A stretch of 64,000 nt of DNA from Platycnemis pennipes. Lineage: Eukaryota; Arthropoda; Insecta; Odonata; Platycnemididae. The DNA lies in the NCBI GenBank assembly GCA_933228895.1, contig OW121850.1, positions 35,287,773 to 35,351,772 on the forward strand, written 5' to 3'. Every line of letters starts with the position of its first letter. Positions within the stretch are counted from its first letter, which is position 1. Below, one piece after another: positions 12,250 to 24,860 of the stretch. The notes beneath the pieces are model-generated. The model was given only the letters and a program-made list of their open reading frames with translations, made no database searches and was not told the origin of the DNA. Position numbers and translations under genes: made by a program.

Positions 12250-12405
12250 AGCAGTAATTGAAATCCCTACTTGGATGCCGTCTGGAGAGAATTTCAAAAT
12301 CAGTAAACCCCCCATCGGATGGGACGTTAAGCTATGCCCCTTGAAGATTTTCGTCGGTAGTCAGTTGATGCCGAAGTCGGGTTTTCTTTTTGCACTTCCT
12401 CCTTA
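12250..12405 (+). mobile_element. SINE body fragment of the main family
   Basis: The key match is CCATCGGATGGGACGTTAAG, corresponding to the reference copy's CCGTCGGATGGGACGTGAAG. It is followed by a diverged TCGGTAGTCAGTTGATGCCGA stretch (reference: AGAGTAGGCTAATGCCGACG) and a final TTCCTCC. The tRNA-like head is not visible, so the copy is 5' truncated. Divergence from the reference is considerable, so the insertion is old. Confidence 0.75.
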
Positions 12406-12713
12406 TTCTTTCAGTTTTTTGGAACAATATTTTTATTTATGATTGTATTCTCTTGTGGATATAACTCTAAGCATGCTATATTCTCTGCCAAATTTTCATG
12501 TATTATTAATAACTTTGAATGGTAGCGATGTGACTGTGAAGTTATTTCAGCTGTCAATAGTTCAAAATTGTAATATTACAGTGATGTCTATCCTTATTTC
12601 GCGTTTTAAGAACTTTTTTTGTAAGGTACGGATTTATGATGTGTTACGACAATAATTTGTTTGAATAAAATCGATGGTCGGCAAGATTACTCCTTGGAAT
12701 TAACACCTAGTAA
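12406..12713. other. AT-rich stretch, nothing seen
   Basis: No feature is recognised. A 70-codon ORF (12443-12655) has no motif. Confidence 0.45.
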
Positions 12714-12868
12714 TGAAGAAGTACTTTTTATTCCACAAAATTATATTTTGACTCAACCGGTTTCAACCTTTACAGGTCATCATTTGGAGATCCTAAAGAT
12801 GAATTGTAGAGGTTAAAACCGGTGGAGACGAAATATAATTTTGTGCAATAAACCAAGTACTTTTCCTC
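12714..12868. mobile_element. Foldback element, ACCGGTTT family
   Basis: The two halves form an imperfect inverted repeat. The left arm has AAGTACTTTTTATTCCACAA, then TTATATTTTG, then ACCGGTTTCAACC. The right arm carries the complement of each in reverse order (ends at about 12866). Small indels and substitutions show it is older than the 56.6 kb copy, with which it shares CCACAA, ACCGGTTTC and a central CATCAT-like loop region. No coding capacity. A miniature inverted-repeat or hairpin-type retroposon is likely. Confidence 0.7.
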
Positions 12869-14000
12869 TACAATACTTTGCTTGATTGAAGTAATAGCTA
12901 TGCAAGATAATTGCTTTTTTATACTACGTTTTTTCCTCATGTGTATCTTAAACAATGGGAATAATACATAAGTGTTTACACATCTTATATACAGCTAAAT
13001 TTTGTCAAATGTGTCCAAAATATTTTAGAACTAATTGAGTGTAGCCTGAGTCTCATAGTGAATTGGCAAATTTTTATAGCACCATGATTGCAATTCAAAA
13101 CATATTGCTGCAATAGGCTATAAGAGAGGAAGTCAGCAAGTACTTTTATCAAGACAATTTCTGGTATCGCATTACAACTGGCTCGATTCCATCTTCACCA
13201 GCTTTTTTGCTTTCGTTCTCTTATGTGTTACCAATCCATTTTCCTTATCCTATCCCTGGTGTAAATATTCCGGATACGGATTGCAGACGTCTGTTTGGTG
13301 TGCTTAATTGAAGTGTTTGTTATTCCTAGTGACGTTAGCTAAAAATATTAAGTAGGGCCCGAACGCATACCTTTTATGAGAGCCCTTAGCTAAATTTTCA
13401 CGGACAGTTTTTCTAGTGCTAAATGCAATTTGGCTAAGTCAAGTGATAAATATTTAATGGTTTAAGCTTCTTTTTTCAAATCTACTTTTTGGAAAAGGCT
13501 TCAGATTTACTAATGCTTGGACAAAATGTAGGAATATTCCAGGAAAAAGGTGTAATAAAAGTATAAATGACTTAGGTTTTTTACGTAATAAACATTCAAT
13601 TGCATTCACTCTATGATAAAACAAGCATATCCATCTAAGCAAAAAATTTGAGTTCGGCTCATCCTTAAAACCTTTACTTTTCAGTGAATACGCAATTTTC
13701 CTTCCGCATCAAGCAAACTTTGTGGGGATCTTATACGCTGCCCTCGTTCAAATATACTCTGATAGCATGATTTTTATGATGAGTGGAAAGCACTCCGCGA
13801 AAACGTTTTTCGAATGACGAAAGGGGAGGACTTTTACTGCTGTTACGCGCCGTTCCATACTGCGCTTCAGAATTGAAGGTTCCACATGATAAGTGGTCAC
13901 GATTCGTAATACAACCGATTTTGATGCATGATCATGTTCCAGGGAAACTTATAGCGTGAAGGGGATCCGACATTAATGGTGTTTGAAGTGGTGCACAGTG
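12869..14000. other. AT-rich stretch, nothing seen
   Basis: No recognisable gene or repeat. Confidence 0.5.
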
Positions 14001-14800
14001 GAGGTGGATCGTTTTGAATAGGGCGTCTGTGGTTGGGTTCTTGGGTAGGTTAAATCTTCATGTGAAACGCTTTTCCTACAGGGCGGGGACGAGGAAGATC
14101 CAATGTATTAAGAAGTGAAGGGGGAGCGGTTCGATGGAATATGGGGAAGGGAATCCTCGCGGGTGGAAGTGGAAAAGTGATTGAGTAAGGGATTGCGTAG
14201 GGGCTGCTGGATGTTGAGGAAGCGCCTGGATCAGAGGGAGGGATGGAGAGGGTTGATGCGCGGTGATAAAAGGAAGGGTGGCGTCTAAGGGAGGTCATGG
14301 CGAAATGAATATTGGAAGGGGAGTGGCTGAGGGAAAGGGAAGGGCGGGGATTCGCGCGAGTCAAGTGGAGATAACCAAATGGACTCGCGAGCAGACGGAT
14401 GTCTTTACGTAGGGCCGTCAAGGCTCCTCCCGGTTCATAAACCATCTCCAAGGCATAAAATGTAAAGTAACTCTCCGACAGAACGGGAGTGCGAATGAAA
14501 ATTAGCATTATACATGTGTGAATTGAAGGCCGATAGGAATGGCTTTCAAGTGAGGGAGATGATACCTTGGTAGCCGAAGAGGCAGCCTGCCGCTGTTCCT
14601 CTGGATACATAAAACCGAATTGCTGAGAGGGTAAGACAGGGATCTCATGAGGAGGATATGATTGCACATTCCGTAACATAGGAGGCAGTAGAAAGGGCAT
14701 GCAATCTATTCCACATGAAAGATCTCGGTTTAATGAATGTAGCGAAAGAATGAGCTTGAAGCGGGAGAGAAATGTGGGAGGAATCTGTTGACCATACATT
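14001..14800. other. Purine-rich island with a long unassigned ORF
   Basis: The plus strand is G/A-rich, mainly 14080-14350. On the minus strand 14050-14799 is open for 249 codons, the longest single ORF after the 265-codon one in the first CpG island. The predicted product is Pro/Ser/Leu-rich with no domain, signal peptide or repeat I recognise. Purine-rich DNA lacks stops on its complementary strand, so this length is not strong evidence of coding. Confidence 0.3.
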
Positions 14801-15589
14801 CACCTCATTATTGACTCGGTTAATTTTAGCAGTGACTTATGAACTTTGCATCGGTTTGATTTGAATGAATGAAATCCGGGGAGATGTATCCAAGGTAAAG
14901 TAAGGCTTTCTTAAAAGAATGCTTTTTTTGAATAACTCATTTTTCAAGGTTTTTATTTTGTAAGCTCACAGGTTAATGGACATGTTATGGCAGATTGACC
15001 TAGACAAAAAGTGACTTAGTGGTCTCAGACGGGATTAATTCATTTTGCGGATGGCGGATAGGAATTCATGTCGTGCGTTTTTGAATTTTTCCCTCTCGTC
15101 TAGTGTCGTAGAACAACCGTAACTCCGTTGTGCCAACTAGCATTTATGCGCTCCATAAATCAACTCAGTCATTTATGGAGTCAGAACGTCGACCTCGGAA
15201 CCAGACCTTGAATTTCATTTATGTTTTCTCTACGCTCCAGCGGTATATGTGTACTAACTTTTACTCAAGCCGTTATTTGATTCCCACCATTCATTTGACT
15301 TAAAAACTTTTCCGTGGTTCCATTTAGTCCTCTTTTTTACATGATTTAGCGTTAGGCAGACATTTACCCAGAAAAAATGTGGTACTGTTTCCCGTGACGT
15401 ATTTGATCGCGATCTGTTTGGGTGATATAGCAATATTAATTTAAAACTAAAAAATTGTGGAGCTAGTAATGGATATAACTTTTTCTCATTAATTTCAACT
15501 TCATCATTAGAAGTCATTGTTAAGATTCGTTCGACACTCATCTCCTCGCGATTCTCTTATCGTTTATTGTCTACATTTTCACATCATTT
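14800..15589. other. AT-rich stretch with a short hairpin
   Basis: No gene is recognised. CTCCATAAAT (15151-15160) and its exact complement ATTTATGGAG (15171-15180) form a 10-bp hairpin with a 10-base loop. Nothing suggests a terminator role in this context. Confidence 0.45.
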
Positions 15590-16350
15590 TTGCGTCCTTT
15601 ACTTCTTACTCCATATACTTCGAAATTTCCTCTGCCATTCGTTTTGTTTAATTTTCGCTTGAAGATTGTTTCCATGAGACTACTATGTTTCACATTATTG
15701 TTGATTAGTTTATTCTTTAAAGTTCTTAAAATACAACTCTTTTCTTACAATTTTATCAGGACTTCATACTCTGTTTCTCAGTTCAGAATTTTATCTTCGT
15801 CATTCTTCTGTTGCATCATATTTCCAATGCTTCCAGCATTGAATTTCCTAATGCTATTGTTTATGCCCGACTCCCATGGAGAAATGTTCCAGGTATAAGT
15901 TCTAAAGAGGTTTTTCCTTACTTCTAAGCCTGTCCTTCCAGCATTCAGTGGCTTCTTTGTTTTTAAGAAAATCCTCATCGACTGGAATTTTATACTGACT
16001 CTTTGTTGCTTCATCCCGCTATGATATTTCGGCTCCCCAGACCGTAACTCTCTCGTAGTAACGTTTTTCCAATAAGACCAAAAATCAACTCGGGAAACGC
16101 GTTTATTATTGGTCTTATCTACCTATTTGTTTCCCGCGTTTATTATTGGTCTAAGCCTCTGATCTTCTATCGCATACTTTGTCTTTCTTTTATTGACCTT
16201 CAAGTGATACTTGGTCTATAACATTTCTACGTTAGTTAGTCTTTCTCAAAAGTCCTTCTATATCTGCTGTGGCCTCTATGCTTATGGCCAATCGCAACAT
16301 ATTATTTTTTCCCCGCCAATATTCATTCCAAATACCTTCCGGTTTGATCT
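15590..16350 (-). pseudogene. Decayed LINE reverse-transcriptase fragment (minus)
   Basis: Read on the minus strand, this region aligns by eye with the RT copy at 49228-50180 over most of its length. Matches include the region around the FADD box, the stretch after it, the segment ending QKNDEDK (about 15785-15810), and a segment corresponding to the CLMKTI-like part near 15670. Frameshifts and stops are frequent. The aspartates of the FADD box are lost (the complement of about 16285-16300 reads LAIS-like), so the copy is dead. A 78-codon open stretch (15778-16014) is a remnant of the connection region. It is the oldest of the three copies. Confidence 0.7.
16098..16152 (+). repeat. 18-bp direct repeat, 37-bp period
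   Basis: CGCGTTTATTATTGGTCT occurs at 16098-16115 and again at 16135-16152. The complement of ATTGGTCTTAT also occurs just upstream (about 16070-16080). It lies inside the decayed LINE copy, so it is probably a local duplication after insertion. Confidence 0.75.
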
Positions 16351-16720
16351 AACATTGACTTATTTAATGAATTTCTTGATGTAGGTATTAAAAGTTACGA
16401 AAGTTACTTTATCTTCAAGTTAATCAATACATTATAGTGAACGTATTACGGTAGTATTAATTTGGTGGTTATCAGCTGCTCGGGTTTAAAAAAGGCATCT
16501 TTTAATTAACGTTGGAAATGTGGGATTTTTTATTCCGTGAAAGTATTAGGCCAAATGTTAAAAACTAGTGCTTAAATGCACTGACGATAATGATCATCTT
16601 GACGTGTGCCATACCTCCGATTTAATTAAGAAGAACCAGAGTTCATTTATTTAATTTATTGCTTTGGAAGAAAGATTAGATAATTTGCTCTCCACTCTAC
16701 TTAACAGAGCCTAGAGTCAA
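16351..16720. other. AT-rich stretch, nothing seen
   Basis: No feature is recognised. Confidence 0.45.
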
Positions 16721-17235
16721 CGGTGAGAGGAGGGAAAGTGGCTTCATGGCGTTCATACCCCTTGATAGCTCGGAAGTTAGCAGGGGAAATACTCTTCGTC
16801 CAGGGTCTGGGCTCTACTGGGACTCATACTACCCTTCAAAGAGTTTAGGCTGAGTGGAGAGAGGGAGAGGCAACAGAGGCGCCATATCGCCGACATATAT
16901 TCCCTTCGGGGGTGAGTCCTGAGGGAAATAAAGAGTGAAACCATTTGAGGTGAGGGAAATCAGTGAGGGAGATGTGTGACGGAGAAGAGAGTAGGGAAGT
17001 GGGTAGGGTGAGAGCCGGAGATGAGGAAAAGAAGCTGGTTGGACACCTTTTTAGAAGTGAGCAGGGACAGGGAATTCAGGAGTGTGGGCATGGAGTGGGA
17101 TCGACTGAAGTGATGGGGGACTTAGCAATGGGACAATTCCTTTTTGTTAGGTGTGATGCCCTTCAGTTTGAAGTGGCTAGGCGATTACTTTTTCGTCCTT
17201 TTCGGCTTTGCCATCTATACTGTTAATGCAGGGTG
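16721..17235. other. Moderately GC- and purine-rich island
   Basis: The plus strand is G/A-rich, strongest at 16850-17060. An 87-codon ORF (16963-17226, plus) has a charged, Glu/Arg/Gly-rich start typical of purine-rich DNA. No domain is seen and no gene is called. Confidence 0.4.
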
Positions 17236-20040
17236 AAGCAATGCTTTCATTGAAAAGAGAAGATCTTTCTGCAATTCCATCGCAAGTACTCGTTAAGGGT
17301 TTCCCCAATTATAATTATATGGTTTTTACAATGCCTTACGTTCACGCGAGGGCATTAAAAATTTTCGATTGACTACCGCAAAGATGCTGCTAATTTGTGA
17401 AGACGGAATTATCTATTGATTACCTTTGCCGATTGAAATCTTTTATCCTTAATTAGCGGACATAGGAAAATTTTTATGGCCATAGGTAATGGTTTTGGTT
17501 ATAAAGGATATTTAAAATCATTGATGGCTTCACTTTTATAAATTTTTAGCTTATCTCTGCGTGCATGTGTATCTAAATCCCGTAGAGTTTCGCAAATTTC
17601 GCAAAGAGTAACATTTGACGAGGCACACAGTACCAGACAAAGGTGATCAAAGGAAAACTTAATAAAATGAAATAAAGTTTTCTTTTAACCATAACGGTTT
17701 ATGAAGAATTTTGACTCAGTCTTTAAGTCCTGTACTTGATGAATTTTTCTAGTAGAAATGACTTTATAATTTAATGAGACCTACTATTTTGATAAATTAC
17801 TCCTCACTATTTTCAGGTCAGCCATACAATAGCTAAAAGTATACCTCAGGTGACAGTAAACCTTAAATTTGTTTACATTTCATTTATAAAAATGTACTAA
17901 AAATCACTCGAAGTACACCCCCAGTCCCCCACTTCCTTCTTTTCGTTTTACACCTTATTGTTTTTATTTCTGAAGGCAATATTAGATTTTTAGAGAGTGA
18001 TATTTAATGCTAAGGAAGGAGGATGAAGGAATTAACTTGGACGAAAATGTGAAGCTTACCTCTTTTAGTGAAAGAAGCGTACCAAGAAATTTCATTTCAA
18101 GAAATTCAATATTTTTCTACAGATATTAATTGAGGAAAAAATGTTTTGGTGGAGGCTCTACATTTAAAATTAGTTTCGAAAGGATTTAAATTGTTATCGT
18201 AATGATGTATTGATGAATGGAAATATTTTTAACGTTGACAATACCTAATATGCACTATGCTGTTTATATATTGCATTTCTTACCCATGATAAATCCTATT
18301 GAGATAAATTTAATTCTTTAAATTTTGCTTAGGAGAGTCTATCGTAAAATAATTAAAAGCTTTTTCAGTGATATAACTTATTGTTTTCGTTATTACCTGT
18401 TAATACGAATTAAAATACATATAACATAAGTGAAATCCCCTGATTAGGAGACATCTTCAGTTATCTTTCAATTATTTTACAGTGAAACTTACTTTGAGAA
18501 TGACCTATGTGGCAGACAGAAAAAAAATAGATATTATTTTATATTTCCAATCTTCCCGAGCATCTCAGTGCAGTATACGCTGGTATATTTTGTTGTTTTA
18601 ACTTCGAAGAGAGCCCATTAGAATGGTGAAATAATTGAACTATGCTTCATCTTTAACTCAGGCCGGTTTTTCTCCAAAAGAACGCCTCTCAGATATTTTC
18701 TACTGATGGCTGGAACGTAATTTTTCAAAGAGACGGATAAAGGGGTAGTGGCGGCAATTCACGGTGTGAAGCTTCCAAAAACTAACCAGGCGCTACGGGA
18801 TTCCTAGTTCCTCCATCCCTCGGATCTCTTCTTAGGATTTCCTATTCATTGCTAGAAGATGCATTACGCTAAGCTAATTTGACCTCAACGCTGGCCCAAT
18901 TACATTTAGATGCCGAATTTTTGTAATGACCACTGATGATCCGGTTTATGTCAATTGTATGTAATCTCTTATCTTGGGCTCATTTTGTAGGTGACATGTA
19001 TTCATTTTCACAATCTTTAGGACTAAAAGGATTTGAAAAAAGTATAAGGCTATCGTCAAGATTTTTTTTACTGCGATTACTGGGACTAAAGGATTTCATT
19101 CTCCTGAGCTATCATGGATTTGTTTCCTAGGAAAAGGCCTACGATATTTCTCAGTTGTTTTCATCTCCTTCAATAAAAAACGGAATATCCTTCCAATTTT
19201 TAGATTTGTTTTTGTAGTACTTAACTTCCCTTATGCACCTCAGATAGACCTTCTGATAAGCAAGTGGTTCCAAGATGTCATTCGTCCGATGTAATTAAAA
19301 TGTCAGCAATGAATACAAAGGTTGTAAATTATGCAGAAATAAATATTTATGTACATTTCCGCAATTATTTTGGATTCACTCAGTAGACGAATGCTCACAG
19401 TACTTTGAATGGGAAGAAGGAATCGTTAAAGGAAGAAGGTGAAGCTGAAGTTTTTTTATTAGTCGAGATTTACTAGGGCGACATTTGTTTCTGCGCTATA
19501 ATATGCCTACAACTAATAGTACCTCACAGAAAGTATTCGTCATGATTATACACAGATATCGTTTACAAATTTATTTTGAAATAGTATCGATTACAGATGA
19601 GCGTACTTGATGCGGCTTAAGTTGACAAAGCTAGAATCCACAGTACTTTTCTTAAGTTCTATTTTGCTGTTTACGTGGAAAAACCAAAACTGACAGGTAT
19701 GCCAAGGATATTGAATGGTTAGATAAATTGTTGGAAGCTGATTAAAATAAATTCAGGAAAGAAGTGCCTTCCATGCAATCATAAAAAATACTGGAAGTGG
19801 AAAGGAGAATTTTGTTTCATAAAATCGATCATCCAAGAGAGCGAGATGAAATTTGCATCTATCAATATACCTATTTTCATGAAGGAGAATGATATTTCAA
19901 AATGGTAATTAGAGTTATTTTCTTCCTGGTCTTATAGCCTGCGAAAGTAAGGCGAATCATCCTTCAACTTTTGGAATATTTCGCATTAGTGTAATGCGAG
20001 TGTTGTTTTGTTTTCCATCAGTGGTTCCAAGTTTTATCAT
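17236..20040. other. AT-rich stretch, nothing seen
   Basis: About 2.8 kb of AT-rich DNA with no ORF above 64 codons and no repeat beyond a short GACTAAA-GGATTT word that occurs twice (near 19021 and 19083). Confidence 0.55.
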
Positions 20041-20400
20041 TGAGATATTGCTACCGTGGTCTTAGCGTTTGTGCAGCTCATATGAAGTAGTTGGGGCAGG
20101 AACTGGAAAGGGAGGGTGACTTTTTTGGGGAAATTTCCGGTGGTGAATCGGGGTGGAGATTGTTCTGGGCGCGGAGTCGACGCCGCTGCCTCCTCCTCAG
20201 CACGCAGAACCCGCAACTGTGGGGATATTCCGCAATAGGCATATTCCCCCCCTCCCGGCGTCCTTGAGAGACGTTTGCCATGAAAGACAATGATGAGATC
20301 TTGTTGCCGGCGCGGAAATAATTCGCAATAGTTTAAATCTCTGTATGGATAAAAATCGTCTGCCACTTTCAAATTGGGGCTCGAAGGCTGTAGATGTTTT
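20041..20400. other. Short GC-richer patch
   Basis: Local GC rises with several CpGs (20150-20310). Overlapping minus-strand ORFs of 111, 70 and 68 codons occupy different frames. None shows a motif. Confidence 0.35.
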
Positions 20401-20870
20401 CATTTTACATTTTAGACTTTTGAATTAAACTTTCGATTCTCCGTGGTGACATAATGTACTGTAGGTAGGAGCAAGTAAAAACAGCTTATTTTTATAATAT
20501 TTCATGTCAGCTCCAAACAGTGCTCTCACTTTTTGATAACGGTGAGTGACGGAGAAATTAAATTTTAAACCGGACATACGTGGATAGTAAATAAAACAAA
20601 AGTTGAACATACTCCAGTTTGAAGTAGAAATTCGAGTCGTTTCAAAATGCATCTTCAAACTCAGTGCTTTGTATTTCATCAGTAGTAATTTCTGTGCTGA
20701 CACGGAGAAGGATAAAGAAAGGTTTCCTATGTGGATTAGTGGGTTTAACGGCCTCTAATTTCTAAGGAACCTAAGCAGTTCTATTGCGAAGGTAAAGACG
20801 ATCTTTTTATGAATTGGTTGCTGGTATATGAGATGTGAGGGAAGGGAATTTTTGAGTGATGCCGATATTC
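20401..20870. other. AT-rich stretch, nothing seen
   Basis: A 92-codon minus ORF (20425-20703) has no recognisable feature. Confidence 0.4.
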
Positions 20871-21260
20871 CAGAGAGTCAACTTCCCTACTATTGCTATG
20901 GTGAGGGAAGGGGTTGAGTTCTCTCACTTCCAAATACTTGGAAGTCGAGTTCCATCAGGGAGCCTCTCCGTCTCGCACGTTCCCGGGAAAGAAACCTTTT
21001 TCCATAGGATCGAGTGAGACGAGGCTCTGCCTGTGGGATAAGCAGATTGCTTTTGCGTGACACTTTTGCCTCGTTTCTGCTGCCACCTTCCCTTTCTCCG
21101 CCTCACTCTTTCCGCCCACCCCCGATTTGCCTATTCTCCATCACCGAAACCCCTCATCTCCTCTTCATCCTCATCTTTCCTTGCACAAAGTAGCGCGAGA
21201 ATCGAGATATCAGGGATTTCTCTTGAAGTATCGAGCCTCGGAAAAATCGGAACCAAATAA
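20871..21260. other. Pyrimidine-rich patch
   Basis: CT-rich from about 21060 to 21180, with the complementary ORFs expected of such DNA. No gene is called. Confidence 0.35.
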
Positions 21261-21720
21261 ATAAAATGTTTGGTAGCAAAATGGTGACTTAGAATCCCGA
21301 TTGAAGTACCTCCAAATTTATGGTGAAGTGATGGCCTCTGGCGTGCTCATATAATTTTTTTGAAAATCCCGGTAGCCTTGTGGCTCAGCTTTTAAATCGT
21401 TTATGATATTTTGATAGCGAAAATGTGGTTCTGCCCACCTATGTATTAAACCTGAACAGAATGAAGTCAGGGTGGTTGTAGGATTTTGCCTTACTCATCT
21501 CAAAATGTAATATTTTTTGTATCACAACGAATTTTAGAAACAGCCCATAACGCCCATTCGCCGATGCTGCAGATCTTTTAGGATTCTGACCGTGTCCATG
21601 TCTAACTGGATTATTATGTGTTACCATGCTTTGAACGAAGGTTGGCGAAGCACTGCGAGGATCTATGCTCTGAGAAGTTGGGAGAAAAATGTGGAAATGA
21701 GAAAGATCGCATAGGGTTCA
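21261..21720. other. AT-rich stretch, nothing seen
   Basis: No feature is recognised. Confidence 0.4.
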
Positions 21721-22180
21721 ACTTTTTAGTTCCCCTAGCTATGCTCATTCTTTCCTTTCTCCAGCCTCCTTTTTATCTCCTAGACTCTTCCATCCTCCTT
21801 CCTCCGATTCTCAGCCCCTACTGACCCCTTTTTCGAGCTTATCCATGTTACGGGCCACTTCACAATGACCTCACCGCACCCTTTCCCGTCTTACTCCATT
21901 CTCGACCCCTACGTAAGGAAGGGCGGCCGGGCAGACAAAGCTGCCGAAGAGTGACTGGGAGCTGAGAGGGTGGAATTGGATGGGGCGGGATGTGGTGAGG
22001 GGGCGAGAAAAGAGAGAGAGGGCGCAGAAAAGGGGAGGGGGACGGAGGGAGCTGGTGGTTTGAGGGGATGTGAAGAAACACTCGTCTCCAAATTAAGCGA
22101 GAAGGGGGTCTTGGATCCCGGGCGTTGCATCCAACTTCCACTTGAGGCCCACCAGTCTCTTGGGCTATTCCCTGACATTA
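21721..22180. other. Compositional island, CT-rich then GA-rich
   Basis: About 21740-21835 is pyrimidine-rich and about 21950-22060 is purine-rich on the plus strand, repeating the arm-switch arrangement of other islands. ORFs of 89-116 codons on both strands overlap and are not accepted. Confidence 0.4.
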
Positions 22181-23615
22181 TTTCTTACTGTCTCCTCACC
22201 TACGTGGACTATTACTTTTTTATGCGACGCACAAACGAAAGCTTTTTGTACGCGATCAATGAGGATGCCTTATTTACCAAATTCATTCTTGGTTTCTTCT
22301 TGTCACCGGAAAATGTATAGGCTTGGAATTTTGAGGTTCTCTAGTCGGGTAGAAAAGCTCATTGACTTGCTGTTGTGAACCAATTAGCAATCAACTACCT
22401 AATCATCTGTTTATAATGCATTAGTTGCCCTACTTTTCTCTCACCTTTCTCTTTGAGATTCAGCCTAATCCTCCATCTTGCCTCGCCTCTAACACCCTTG
22501 CCCAGTTCCTTTTCAATATTTTCATACGGCTCCTCATCAGAATAAGCGTAACGTTCCAAAAATAGTGGTAATCATTTCTGCCGCCTTATTTGGTACACAT
22601 TTTCTGTTTATGTGCAAGAAATTCATGTGATATCGAAAGAAAAATCCTTATATGCGCCGGGGACAACGCTCTCTTTATTGTGGTTTTCACCGAGTCTGTC
22701 CCGTACTCACCAGGACTCGTTTTCAAATTTTCGTAGCCCATTTTTGATTTCAAGAGAAATATTTGATGAATTCGCGTTATTTGTCAGAAACGTATCTTGA
22801 ATGAGACGCCCTCTCCAAAATGAAGGCCTAAGTGGCGCAAGATGCCCTGTGAGGAATAAACGCTGCGCGATCTGCTTACGACTCCAAAACTTGGATTTAT
22901 CCGAGTGCCGGGAATAATGGAGAAGTAATAATTATAAATACCAGTAGATCCACCAGTCATGGGAATGCTCAAGACATTAAATCTCTGTCTTCGCCCACAT
23001 GAGAGGCATAGCAATAAAATAGTGGGAATATTTATTTAAAATGGAAATAGTATTACGATTTAGAATTAGCGTACGATTATTTTTGGAGGTACCATTCTCG
23101 ATTCTAGGTTGGAACGACCTTTCATGCTCACAAAAAGAATTAATCATATTTGGTATTTATCAGACAATATTCTCGTCCATAAATTTTTTATATTATTCAC
23201 AAAAAAGTTAAGTTCCTATAAATGAGGGTGTTTTGAGAAAAATCCTTGGGATTGTTTGTTTCTATGCATTGTGGCCTCCAATTGATGTATCGTCTTTTGC
23301 GCAAAGATTCTTCTTTGCCTAATATCTAAGGGGATTAAGTATCGTTCAAAATTTTTATCAGAGCAGCTTTAGGAATGGGTAGGCTTTCTGTTACTCTAAT
23401 TAAGAGACTATAGGTGTATCTATTTCTGTGAAGAACGGGTGCGATTTCTTTTAATTCGAGTGGTGTTGCTGATAACTTTTGCCTGAGGTATTCCGCCGCT
23501 AAAATTAATAAGGATATTACCCCAATTATCGCGTGTTAGGTCCGGAATTCTAAATGCTACTTTAGCCTTTATTTTTTCAACTCCACCCTGAAGATTTCAT
23601 CTGCAGATAATCCAA
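22181..23615. other. AT-rich stretch, nothing seen
   Basis: No gene, repeat or RNA is recognised. Confidence 0.5.
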
Positions 23616-24860
23616 TAAATTGTTTGAACTCGAAAAGGGATTTCATCGATTGGGATTTTCTACCCCTGCTCGCGTTTCGCTTCGTCTTTGCTCAGAACAT
23701 CCTCTTCACCTCCTTCGTTCCTCCTCCTCTCCTTGCGTTCGGAAAACAACCTCTCGTGAGGGTTGGGATCGATCCCCCCCCAAAAACAGCCCCCGACATG
23801 ATGCACTCTGGGAGAGAGAGAGGGAGAGCGAGAAACGGGAGGAGTTTCGCTGCTGCAGATTCCGGTTTGCATAAATGTGCAGAAAATGGGCGAGGCTCCT
23901 AGAGGGCGCCCCACCTCCACCGTTTCTCTTTCCATCGGAAATAAAAAAGAGAAATAAAAGATAGGGAGAAACGAAGTTATCGCAAATGAGATTTTTAGAG
24001 CCCGGCGTGTCGGGAGAATGCGGAAATGGTGTGCGAGCGGCCGGATTGCGGAGAGGGTTCGTGGAGGGATGGTGTTCCAGGGATGTGCAAGGGTCGCGTG
24101 GGGAGGAGAGTTGAAAGGGGAGATGGGAGTTGGGGAGGGGTAGAGAGGGAGGGTGTTCTGCTCTCCCTCTCTGGCCGTGACCTGGTTTGGGCTCGCCCCT
24201 TGACTGGATCCCTACCCCTGGTTCCGATCCTACGTCTCCCCTCCCGACCTATCCGGAATAACCTTTTTCCTCCTGACGGTAGGGGTGAGGGGGAGGGCCG
24301 GGAGCTCGCGGGGGTCCAGGAGTTAGACCGCGGGAGAATCACGCGTTCCCCGCACTGTTTGCTCCGTGCCGGGAATCGAACCGACTCTCTTGTTAGGGAT
24401 CGTTCATTTTATTCCTTTCCCGCGACCGTTCCGTTTCTTCTCGGATGAGTAGCGTTGGGGAAGTAGGAGCTTCGTGATGCAGGGGAGTCACGGAAAGAAG
24501 ATGGTGCGGATTCGTTGAGTAAGGGACTGTGTGCAGGTGCGCTGGTTTTGAAGGCTCGGGAGAGGGAGAGTTAAGATGGAGGGCGACGGGAGTTTGAGCT
24601 CCCTCGTCCCTTAATGAGGCTCTAGGCTTTGGCGTTTGTTTACAGAGCGGAGACTTGACGGGGAAAGAAAAATTTGCGACAAAACTGACCTAAAGAAAAG
24701 TACTATCTTTCGCTCCGTGGTGCAGGTCAAGCTCGTGCACGAACACGCAGGACACTCAGCCGCTGGGACCCGTGCTTGTGACTCAAATAGATGACATTTC
24801 GTGACTTCGCGGATGCTTTAAAGTTGCACTCGCGACTCCTCGGCAGGCATCACGTCACCC
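23616..24860. promoter_or_regulatory. CpG-rich island with alternating arms
   Basis: Plus-strand composition runs CT-rich (23690-23760), GA-rich (23800-23850), GA-rich (24050-24160) and CT-rich (24215-24275). CpGs are frequent to about 24850. Several 84-140 codon ORFs overlap on both strands with biased composition. A CpG-island promoter or untranslated exon is possible. Nothing in the sequence decides this. Confidence 0.4.
24362..24420 (-). other. Isolated B-box-like tRNA motif
   Basis: The complement of about 24367-24384 reads CGGTTCGATTCCCGGCAC, a good pol III B box also seen in the main SINE. The flanking bases do not make a T stem, and no clear A box or acceptor pairing is present. A SINE scrap or chance are both possible. 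Confidence 0.25.

Noticed and set aside
14050..14799. 249-codon minus-strand ORF
   Set aside because: Lies opposite purine-rich DNA, which is poor in stops on the complementary strand. No recognisable domain, signal or repeat.
24362..24420. tRNA gene on the minus strand
   Set aside because: An isolated B box with no A box and no stem pairing.
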